From the NCBI GenBank assembly GCA_016720655.1, contig JADKKE010000003.1:1-64000 (forward strand): 64,000 nt of DNA, written 5' to 3'. The notes beneath the pieces are model-generated. The model saw nothing but the letters and a program-made list of their open reading frames with translations. It had not been told where the DNA came from and did no database searches. This document shows positions 44,887 to 52,633 of this stretch, in pieces. The position numbers were made by a program, and so were the translations under genes. The stretch's first letter is position 1. The number at the start of each line of letters is the position of its first letter. This stretch comes from Bacteroidota bacterium (GTDB lineage: Bacteria > Bacteroidota > Bacteroidia > AKYH767-A > 2013-40CM-41-45).

Positions 44887-46081
44887 AATGCCGGTACCAC
44901 CTTTGGATGGTGGTTCACAGGTGATGCATTTTACGATTCTTGTTTTATTGGGGAAAAAGATTGATGTCAAAGTGTTGGCGATGAATCCAACCCGGAATTA
45001 CATTGATGAATCAACTTTGCCTGAATCGTATATCCGTTCTGCATCTTTTGAATCGGTAACAGTTGATACCAGGATCAAACCGTTGGCATTCTTTTTAAAT
45101 CTGTTTCAGCAAGAAAGCTATTTGAGTAAACGGTTTGAATCGAAAGAATTTGAACGCAAACTGAAATCCATTTTAGTGTCTGAGACGTTTGATATTATTC
45201 AGTTGGAACATTTGTATCTCTGTAAATTTATTCCAATCATACGCCGTATTTCAAATGCTAAAATTGTCCTTCGCCCACAGAATGTTGAGTACATTATTTG
45301 GGAACGCTATCTAAAAAATATTTCGAATCCGTTTAAAAAATGGATACTTGGAATTGCAACTCGTCGACTGAAGAAATTTGAGCAAAGGATTCCCGATCTT
45401 GTCGATGGGATACTTCCATTAACACCGGAAGATGCAAAGTTGTTTTTTGAATTCAACAGGAATATTCCTTTGCATGTCCTGCCGATGGGATATGATTATA
45501 GTCGATTGAAAGAATATGATTTTGAAAAACAATACTTCGTCCCTCCGGTAGTTTACCACCTGGGATCCATGGACTGGCTACCCAATGAAGAAGCTGTCAG
45601 TTGGTTTCTTGATGAAGTTTTACCTCTTGTTGTGAAGGCAAAACCGGAAGTACATTTTGTTTTCGCAGGCCGAAAAATGCCGGCTTGGGTATATGAATAT
45701 CAAACTATGAACATTCAGGTTTTTGATCAAATTGATGATCCATTGGAATTTCAAGCGGACAAAGTAATCATGATAGTTCCTTTGTTATCAGGGAGCGGAA
45801 TCCGCGCGAAGATCATCGAAGGGCTGGCACTTGGCAAAACAATTATATCAACTTCAGTAGGAGCACAGGGAATTGATTTTACAGATAATTTGAATTTATT
45901 AATTGCGGATACTCCGGAAGAGTTTTCTCATCGAATTATTCGTTGCGTGAATTCCATGGAATTGTGTCAGGAAATCGGAAACAATGCGCGTTCGCTTAGT
46001 TTAAAACTATACAACAATGATGCAATTGCTCTTAAAATGATTCAGTTTTATAATCAGCTCCTAAATCGAAAAGATAAGTAG
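44861..46081 (+). CDS. GT4-family glycosyltransferase
   Basis: 406 residues starting at TTG 44861, which gives the family's expected N-terminus MKVLQLCHKMPVPPLDGGSQ; a later ATG (44888) would remove its nucleotide-sugar-binding loop. The C-terminal half has VVYHLGSMDWLPNEEAVSWF, the conserved FAGRKMP and GSGIRAKIIEGLALGKTIIST, where the E is the GT4 catalytic-domain glutamate. Retaining transfer of a sugar from a nucleotide sugar. Overlaps the SGNH hydrolase gene. Confidence 0.9.
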   Translation: MKVLQLCHKMPVPPLDGGSQVMHFTILVLLGKKIDVKVLAMNPTRNYIDESTLPESYIRSASFESVTVDTRIKPLAFFLNLFQQESYLSKRFESKEFERKLKSILVSETFDIIQLEHLYLCKFIPIIRRISNAKIVLRPQNVEYIIWERYLKNISNPFKKWILGIATRRLKKFEQRIPDLVDGILPLTPEDAKLFFEFNRNIPLHVLPMGYDYSRLKEYDFEKQYFVPPVVYHLGSMDWLPNEEAVSWFLDEVLPLVVKAKPEVHFVFAGRKMPAWVYEYQTMNIQVFDQIDDPLEFQADKVIMIVPLLSGSGIRAKIIEGLALGKTIISTSVGAQGIDFTDNLNLLIADTPEEFSHRIIRCVNSMELCQEIGNNARSLSLKLYNNDAIALKMIQFYNQLLNRKDK

Positions 46082-46088
46082 TGTTTAA

Positions 46089-47207
46089 TCACAGCATTTG
46101 TTCAATTATTTTCCAAAATTTTTCTGCTGATTTGTCCCATGAAAAACGTTGCAGATTTATTCTTCCTTTTTGGATAAGCTCTTTTCTTAAATTGGGATTA
46201 GTTTGAATTCTTTGTATTGCATCAGCAATTGAATTTACTGATTCGGGATTCACCAGGAGAGCTGCATCCCCTGCCACTTCCGACATAGCAGAACAATTGG
46301 ACGTGATCACTGGTACATCACAACTCATCGCTTCGAGAATCGGAATTCCGAATCCTTCGTAGAGAGATACATACAAGAGACAGGATGCACCTGCTGTAAT
46401 CCGGAAAAGAGTTTCCTCCGATACATAACCGGTGAAAATAATATTCTGGGCATCATCCGGAATTGAGGATTTTTTTAAAGCGCCAAAATTTCGCCACATG
46501 TGTGCTCCGGTAATCAGTAATTTCTCCGGCCTCCGATTTCTTTTTGTATTCAATAAAAGCTTCAATAATTCTATCCGCATTTTTCTTGGGTGAATGGGAC
46601 CGATAAAAAGGAAGTAAGGGGAATCCGAAGAATATTCATTGCGAATATGCAAAATCTCATCAGCATTCAAAGGATGATATTCCGTTCGCGTACTGTTGAA
46701 AACGACATCAACCGTGTTTTCATCGACAGGATAGTTTGCCAGAATTTCGTTCCTGCTGAAATTGGAAACAGTAACAATCCGGTTTGCCTTTTGGATAAAT
46801 CGAGGGAAAAAGTAGCGGTAATATTTTCTTGTCAGATAGGGCAGACTTTCCGGTGAATTTAGAAAGTGTAAATCGTGTAAGACCTGCAATGATTTCACCT
46901 TGGTTTTTAGAGACATCCATCCATCTGTTGATATGAATAAGTCGGCATGATATTTTTTAAGCGCTTTTGAAATTGAATATTCGAAATACCAAAACCACAA
47001 AATTGGATGCCTTGAGGGAGGAAAGAGTACAATAGGAATGACATTCTCTGCAAACACAAATTTCGAATCGTAAGGCCTGTCGAAGAAGAAAATAAAAGTA
47101 TGCTCTTTGTGTTTTGTTGTTATCCGCTTTAAGATCTCGAATGTGAATCTGCCGATTCCTTCCATTCTTCCTGTCAATAATAGACGGGTGTTGATAGCAA
47201 TGATCAT
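46089..47207 (-). CDS. GT4-family glycosyltransferase
   Basis: 372 residues. N-domain with NTRLLLTGRMEGIGRFTFEIL; C-domain with FLFIGPIHPRKMR, LLYVSLYEGFGIPILEAMSCDVPVIT, the classic E-x7-E GT4 motif. Retaining glycosyltransferase, likely in surface polysaccharide or glycan synthesis. Ten nucleotides separate it from the upstream epimerase gene, same strand, so the pair is one transcription unit. Confidence 0.92.
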   Translation of the reverse strand: MIIAINTRLLLTGRMEGIGRFTFEILKRITTKHKEHTFIFFFDRPYDSKFVFAENVIPIVLFPPSRHPILWFWYFEYSISKALKKYHADLFISTDGWMSLKTKVKSLQVLHDLHFLNSPESLPYLTRKYYRYFFPRFIQKANRIVTVSNFSRNEILANYPVDENTVDVVFNSTRTEYHPLNADEILHIRNEYSSDSPYFLFIGPIHPRKMRIELLKLLLNTKRNRRPEKLLITGAHMWRNFGALKKSSIPDDAQNIIFTGYVSEETLFRITAGASCLLYVSLYEGFGIPILEAMSCDVPVITSNCSAMSEVAGDAALLVNPESVNSIADAIQRIQTNPNLRKELIQKGRINLQRFSWDKSAEKFWKIIEQML

Positions 47208-47216
47208 TCTCAGAAT

Positions 47217-48245
47217 CTAGATATCCAAAGCGGGATTTATTCCCGGTGAAAAAACAACACTATTTTCTATATTTTCCCAATTGTCGCGAAACCACTGTAT
47301 GGTGAGGTCCAGTCCCTGGTCTAAATTGGGTTTGGGTTTAAAACCGAGAACATCCCGGCATCTTTGGTTGTTACCAATTATTTTTTCACGTGAATCCCAT
47401 TTTCTTTTTTCCAGAATTCTTACACCTGCCGGGTTTGAAGTCTTTTTGTTAATCAAGGCTGCAAGCTCGTAGATCAAGGTTTCAGAACCGGTTGCTATGT
47501 TGATAGGTTTGGCGATTGCTTCCTGGCTGACGCCCGCCCTGAGGATGCCTTCTACTATATCACTGACAAAAGTAAAATCCCGGGAAATGTTTTTATTTCC
47601 TGTTAAGGGTAGCGGTTGTTTTTTCAGGGCCCAATAAATGAAATTCGGAATAACATTTCTGTACTGACCGGGAACTTCTCCAGGACCAAATGAATTGAAT
47701 AGTCTGACAATGGCAACCGGTAAATTATAATGAGAATGATAATAGTAACAATACGATTCCCCTGCCATTTTGGAAATGTAATATGGGGAACTCAGCTGAT
47801 ACGAAATGGAATCTTCGTGGTAAGGCAATGCACAATCATGACCATAGGCGCCTCCTTCTGAGTTGGTATAAACAAAGCGTTCTATTTTTCCTGAAAGAAC
47901 ACAATATTCCAGTAGTTTCAACATTCCAAGTCCATTGACGCTTTCATTTTCCAATGGATAATCGATTGAGTTCTGATTTGCAAAGAAGGATGCAAGATGA
48001 AAAACAATCGTTGGTTGATGGTGGAATACCCGACGGAGATCATCATCGTCCCGAATATCGCCTTTTACGAAAAGGACATTTGAGTGATTGGGAATATTCC
48101 ATGGAAATGAGCTGGATAAATTATCCAGAATAATAATTTTCTTTGCTCCAAGAATTGAAATAGCCTCGACTAAGTTTCTTCCAATTGCCCCGGCACCGCC
48201 GGTTATGAGAATTGTTTTATCCTGATAAAATGATTTCACATTCAT
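47217..48245 (-). CDS. NAD-dependent nucleotide-sugar epimerase/dehydratase (SDR)
   Basis: 342 residues from the ATG at 48245. Gly-rich NAD motif TGGAGAIGRNL, the active-site YxxxK in SSPYYISKMAGESY, VRLFNSFGPGE and VSDIVEGILRAG. Extended-SDR family, UDP-glucose 4-epimerase-like or dTDP-glucose 4,6-dehydratase-like; supplies an activated sugar to the adjacent glycosyltransferase (inference). An upstream TTG (48263) is not used. Confidence 0.9.
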   Translation of the reverse strand: MNVKSFYQDKTILITGGAGAIGRNLVEAISILGAKKIIILDNLSSSFPWNIPNHSNVLFVKGDIRDDDDLRRVFHHQPTIVFHLASFFANQNSIDYPLENESVNGLGMLKLLEYCVLSGKIERFVYTNSEGGAYGHDCALPYHEDSISYQLSSPYYISKMAGESYCYYYHSHYNLPVAIVRLFNSFGPGEVPGQYRNVIPNFIYWALKKQPLPLTGNKNISRDFTFVSDIVEGILRAGVSQEAIAKPINIATGSETLIYELAALINKKTSNPAGVRILEKRKWDSREKIIGNNQRCRDVLGFKPKPNLDQGLDLTIQWFRDNWENIENSVVFSPGINPALDI

Positions 48246-48448
48246 GCGAAAAATTAAACTCAAATATAATAAATTGAATGTACCCTGAAAGGGGAATCTG
48301 TCATGTCAGAGTAATGAAATGTGCATAATTCAGCTATTGGCAGTGGTATTAGAAAAATTTGTGGAAACAAAAAATCAATTTAAATGTAAATACGAGAAAA
48401 TTGTATTGAATTGAAGAATTGTGTAAATTCATTTATGCGCACCCTTTT

Positions 48449-49123
48449 TCATTTTATTCTTCCGTCTTCCATTTCAATAATCCGATGTGTTCTGGAAGCA
48501 AATTCATTGTCGTGCGTAACAATTAGAAGAGTTTGCTTGTAATTCTGCGCTAATTCCTGAAAAATTGAAAATACAATTTCACTGTTTTTGTTGTCGAGGT
48601 TTCCTGTTGGTTCATCGCCCATGATAATCAATGGGTCATTGATCAGTGCTCGGGCAATTGCGACCCTTTGTTTTTCTCCCCCCGAAAGTTGATTCGGCTT
48701 TTTCAGTGCTTCTTTTTCGATTCCAAGCACCTTTAACTTCTCATAAGCACGATGCTCCAGTTCTTTGTCAGAATATTTTCCAAGCTTCTGTCCGGGCAAC
48801 ATCACATTTCTCAATACTGAAAATTCATTCAGCAAATAATGAAATTGAAAAACAAACCCAATCTTTTGATTTCTGATCAAGGCAAGTTCTGATTCTTTTT
48901 TGTTCTTAATGTTTATGCCATCAATTAACAGTTCTCCATCAAAGTCAGTATCCATCGTTGAAAGTATATACAGAAGAGTAGATTTTCCACACCCCGACTT
49001 CCCGATGATGGAAATGAATTCTCCCCTTTTTACTGCCAGATCGATGTTACTCAATACCTGAACTTTTACCGGGTCGTAGAAATATTTTGAGATCTTCTTA
49101 GCTTCGAGGACGTTTGTGTTCAT
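48449..49123 (-). CDS. ABC transporter ATPase, LolD/MacB-type
   Basis: 224 residues: Walker A GKSGCGKST, signature LSGGEKQRVAIARAL, Walker B IIMGDEPTGNLDNK, H-loop THD. The size and NLD-after-Walker B are typical for the LolD/MacB group that powers lipoprotein release, efflux or peptide export. Third gene of an operon: its start is 1 nt beyond the permease stop. The 203 nt between its end and the epimerase gene (48246-48448) hold nothing recognisable. Confidence 0.93.
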   Translation of the reverse strand: MNTNVLEAKKISKYFYDPVKVQVLSNIDLAVKRGEFISIIGKSGCGKSTLLYILSTMDTDFDGELLIDGINIKNKKESELALIRNQKIGFVFQFHYLLNEFSVLRNVMLPGQKLGKYSDKELEHRAYEKLKVLGIEKEALKKPNQLSGGEKQRVAIARALINDPLIIMGDEPTGNLDNKNSEIVFSIFQELAQNYKQTLLIVTHDNEFASRTHRIIEMEDGRIK

Positions 49124-49124
49124 T

Positions 49125-50384
49125 TTATTTTCCCCGAATAATAATTACCGGATCAATCTTACTTGCTTTTCGCGAAGGAAAATAGCCGGCAAAATAAGTA
49201 GTGACTATCGAGAAAAGAATTCCTATGATGTAAAATTTTGGATTGTAATCAACCGGATAGGTTTTGATGGTTGGCAGGGAAGCAGTGACGAACGGAACCT
49301 GGTCAATCAATGCAGAAACTCCAAAACCGAAAATGAGTCCCAGAATTCCTCCGAACACGCCAATGCTGAGAGCAATCGTCAGAAAAATCCGATTCACATC
49401 AGCACCGGAAAAACCGGTCGCTTTCAGAATAGCTATGGAATCCATCTTTTCATAAATCATCATGTTCAGGATATTGTATATGCCGAATCCTGCAACTATC
49501 AATAATGTGATCCCTACAGCATAAGAGATTAATGTTCGAATAAAACTTCCTGTTTCAAATTGAGAATTTGCAGTTTGTATATCGAGGGCTTCCAAATTAA
49601 ACAATTGTCGGTATTCTTTTGCCAATTGTGGGGCAATGTTTATGTCTTTTAATTTAACCTGAATGTCGGTGATATAACTTCCTGAAACACCCAGGAGTTT
49701 CTGTGCTGTGTTTATGGAAGTATAGCTTTGAACTTTGTCAAGCTCCTGCAAACCGGATTGAAAATACCCCACCACTTTTAAAGGCATTCGTTCACCTCTC
49801 GGAGTTGTCACCTGAATAACATCGCCAATTTTCGCCAACATTTTATCAGCAGCGGCTTTCCCAAGAATAATACTATTCGGAACATTTTTGAGGTCGATGT
49901 AATTTCCTGTTGTGACATAATCATTGAACGTGAACAATTTGTTTTCCGCTTCCACATCAATCCCATTGATTACTCCTGTAAGGTCGATTGTACCAATGTT
50001 GTAAAATACCTGAGCTGTAATTTTAGGAGCAGTTCCTGAAACTCTTGTATCTGATTTTAAGGCATTCATTATGGCTCCGGCGTTGTAGATTTCCAAACGT
50101 TCGTCTTTCGGTTTTACTGAACGGATAAAATTGTGATCCTTCCCGAATTGTTTGGATAAGTCGATGGGCTGTTGCTTCGATGGTTGAATTTCATTGTAAA
50201 GCCGTACGTGTGCGGTGCGATTGATGATCAGGCTATCCAGCATTGTGTTCAGGCCCGACATAAAACTCAACAATGCAATAAACATAGTGATACTAAAAGT
50301 TACTCCAATAGCAGCAACGAGAGTTTGTTTCCATCGCGCAAGCAATAAGGAAATCGAAATGTCTTTGATCAGTTTAAAATTCAT
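49125..50384 (-). CDS. MacB/FtsX-type ABC permease
   Basis: 419 residues. N-terminal TM helix (about 20-42), a large periplasmic MacB_PCD-like domain (about 50-285), then three TM helices in FtsX topology: GITLLIVAGFGIYNILNMMI, ALSIGVFGGILGLIFGFGVS and FYIIGILFSIVTTYFAGYFP. Pairs with the ATPase that follows and the adaptor that precedes it (its ATG overlaps the adaptor's stop by 4 nt, ATGA). Confidence 0.92.
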   Translation of the reverse strand: MNFKLIKDISISLLLARWKQTLVAAIGVTFSITMFIALLSFMSGLNTMLDSLIINRTAHVRLYNEIQPSKQQPIDLSKQFGKDHNFIRSVKPKDERLEIYNAGAIMNALKSDTRVSGTAPKITAQVFYNIGTIDLTGVINGIDVEAENKLFTFNDYVTTGNYIDLKNVPNSIILGKAAADKMLAKIGDVIQVTTPRGERMPLKVVGYFQSGLQELDKVQSYTSINTAQKLLGVSGSYITDIQVKLKDINIAPQLAKEYRQLFNLEALDIQTANSQFETGSFIRTLISYAVGITLLIVAGFGIYNILNMMIYEKMDSIAILKATGFSGADVNRIFLTIALSIGVFGGILGLIFGFGVSALIDQVPFVTASLPTIKTYPVDYNPKFYIIGILFSIVTTYFAGYFPSRKASKIDPVIIIRGK

Positions 50385-51460
50385 TCCGTTGGCTTTTTCA
50401 ATTCAACGTTTTGATCAATCCCGGAAAGGATTTCAACTTGCTGATAATCTTTCAGTCCTGTTTTGACAATTAGTTGATTGCCATTTTTGCTTAGAACCAC
50501 TGAGTCATTCAACAGATAATTTCTGGGAATGAGCAAAACATTTTCTTTCTCCTGTAAAACGATATTCGCTTCGAATGTAATATTTGGATAAAGAATTTCC
50601 GGCGGGCGATTAAATGCAGCGTCGACCCGAAATGATTTGCTGCGTTCTGTCATGTAGGGATAAATCTTCGTAACAGAGGCCTCGAAAACTCTTCCTTTGT
50701 AACTATCCATAGTAACGAGGACAGGCAGCCCGATTTTTATCTTTAAAATATCGTATTCATCCACTTGCATTTCAAGGATAAATAATCGGGAATCACCGAT
50801 GACTGCCAAAGGTGTTTGTGGACCAACGATTTCTCCTTTGGATTTGAAGATATTGAAAACCGTTCCGTTGATTTCACTTTTCAGAGTAAAGTCGTTTTGC
50901 TGTTTGCTGACGATTAATAAATTCTTCTTGGACTGATCAGAAGAAAAGTTCAGTTGTCGGTAGAGGTCATCCGATTTTACAAGAGCAGAATACCATGAAG
51001 TTTTGGAATTCTCATACGCAAGTTCACGTTGCTCCAGTTCAATTTTCGATCCTACTTCTTGATCCCACAAAGCTTTTTGACGGAAATACAAAACCGAATC
51101 ATTCTTCATTTTATTTTTCGACAATTCAACCAGCAACTTTGCTTCGTTCAATTTCCCTTGATTGGTATTAAAATCAGAAAATCGTTCAGCCAGTTCAGCA
51201 TTCTCTTTGTTGAGCTTTTGCGTCTCGCTGGAAACAGACAATAACGGAGCACCGGCTTTAACGGTGTCTCCTTCAGTAACAAAAATATCATCAACTATAC
51301 CGTTAACTGTTGCGTATGCTACGTATTGATCTTTGCTTTTGAGAATACCGGAGGCATATACTGATTCAGAAATTGAACCGACAATCGGTTTGATCGTCTC
51401 TGTTTTACGATGACAGGAAGAAAACGAAAATACGAGTAGGCAAAAGACAAGCTTTTTCAT
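50381..51460 (-). CDS. Periplasmic adaptor (HlyD/MacA-like) lipoprotein
   Basis: 359 residues from the ATG at 51460, lipoprotein signal VFSFSSC. Has ASGILKSKDQYVAYATVNGIVDDIFVTEGDTVKAGAPLLS (biotinyl-lipoyl-like), a coiled-coil hairpin (about 75-160), and barrel segments. First gene of a MacAB-like operon (adaptor, permease, ATPase). No TolC-like outer-membrane gene is nearby. Export substrate unknown. Confidence 0.9.
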   Translation of the reverse strand: MKKLVFCLLVFSFSSCHRKTETIKPIVGSISESVYASGILKSKDQYVAYATVNGIVDDIFVTEGDTVKAGAPLLSVSSETQKLNKENAELAERFSDFNTNQGKLNEAKLLVELSKNKMKNDSVLYFRQKALWDQEVGSKIELEQRELAYENSKTSWYSALVKSDDLYRQLNFSSDQSKKNLLIVSKQQNDFTLKSEINGTVFNIFKSKGEIVGPQTPLAVIGDSRLFILEMQVDEYDILKIKIGLPVLVTMDSYKGRVFEASVTKIYPYMTERSKSFRVDAAFNRPPEILYPNITFEANIVLQEKENVLLIPRNYLLNDSVVLSKNGNQLIVKTGLKDYQQVEILSGIDQNVELKKPTE

Positions 51461-51910
51461 AAACACCAAATTTACCAATTCATTCGTATAGAAATGGACA
51501 TTTTGGTCATGAAAAGGGGGTGATTGTGGTCATGAATAGAGGGGCGGGGGACGAAGGACGGGGGAGAGAATCAATTACATCCAGGACACATTTTATTCAT
51601 TCAAATTCACCTAACCAAATAAAGGGCACCTAAATACAATGAAAAACTTGTTTTGGGTGAATAAAGCTTTGAGATTTTTTGCAAGACGAAGTCCGTGAGG
51701 AACCGAGATGAAGCGTTCATTTCTGATTTATCTTTAAAGAACGAACAAACGAAGTATCGCAAAACAAATCGGATGCAGATATCGAAAGCTATTGATAGAT
51801 ATTGTGAACTAAATTAACCTCACCCGGAAGAGGTTATTAGAGTTGCCCTTAATTTACCGATCTACTATGAATTGAGTAGATTTGTGACCACTAATTCTAT
51901 TCCGAATTTA
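51461..51910. other. Divergent intergenic region with purine-rich repeats
   Basis: 450 nt. Positions about 51540-51570 hold an imperfect GGGGGACGAAGGACGGGGG-type stretch; a similar motif recurs at 55148-55195. A segment at about 51680-51780 shows pieces resembling REP or palindromic debris (CGAAGTCCGTGAGGAACCGAG) but no clear structure. Promoter at 51877-51884. Confidence 0.45.
51877..51884 (+). promoter_or_regulatory. Promoter -7 box of the methyltransferase gene
   Basis: TAGATTTG fits TAnnTTTG and lies 26 nt before the ATG at 51911, inside an in-frame upstream extension, which supports the later start. Confidence 0.4.
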
Positions 51911-52564
51911 ATGAATAACCAACAAGCATATAATCAGTGGGCCGGAAATTATGATACTGTCATAAACAAAACTCGTGATCTCGAAGGCAAAGCACTAAGA
52001 ACAGTGTTGTCTCAATTCCAGTTTACTTCAGTCCTGGAAATTGGCTGTGGAACAGGAAAAAATACAGAATGGTTAATTCCACATGCTGAGAAAATTATTG
52101 CTGCCGACTTTTCAATTGAAATGCTGGCAAAGGCAAAATCCAAAATTGATTCACTATCGGTTGAATTCAGGCAAGCAGACATACGCGAAGCCTGGAATTT
52201 CCGGGAAGGAGAATTTGATTTGATTATTTGTAGTCTCGTACTGGAACATATTGAGAATATCGAATTCGTGTTTCGGGAAGCTAAAACAAAATTAAAAGCT
52301 GGTGGTCTTTTATATATTGGAGAGTTGCATCCCTTTAAACAACTCATGGGGAGCAAAGCCAGGTTTGAAACAGTCACTGGAACTTTTGAACTGGAATGTT
52401 TCATCCATCATTATTCAGATTATTTTAATGCTGCACTGACAAACGGAATGAAGTGTATTGGTACAGAAGAATGGTTTGATGATGATGACAGGACCACTGT
52501 TCCACGATTGCTGACAATGGTTTTTCAAAAGAATTCAGGGATCCCTTCGTCTGATAATACATAA
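51911..52564 (+). CDS. Class I SAM-dependent methyltransferase
   Basis: 217 residues from the ATG at 51911. Motif I VLEIGCGTGKNTEWL, IAADFSIEMLAKAK, LIICSLVLEHIENIE. Rossmann-fold methyltransferase of the UbiE/COQ5-like type 11/25 class; the start NQQAYNQWAGNYD is typical. Acceptor not predictable. The in-frame extension to 51872 overlaps a promoter and is not used. Confidence 0.9.
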   Translation: MNNQQAYNQWAGNYDTVINKTRDLEGKALRTVLSQFQFTSVLEIGCGTGKNTEWLIPHAEKIIAADFSIEMLAKAKSKIDSLSVEFRQADIREAWNFREGEFDLIICSLVLEHIENIEFVFREAKTKLKAGGLLYIGELHPFKQLMGSKARFETVTGTFELECFIHHYSDYFNAALTNGMKCIGTEEWFDDDDRTTVPRLLTMVFQKNSGIPSSDNT

Positions 52565-52633
52565 GTTGATTTTGAATGAAGATATTCTTCCTTCCATTCA
52601 AGTAACGAAACAACAAAAGTTGTAAGATTCAGG

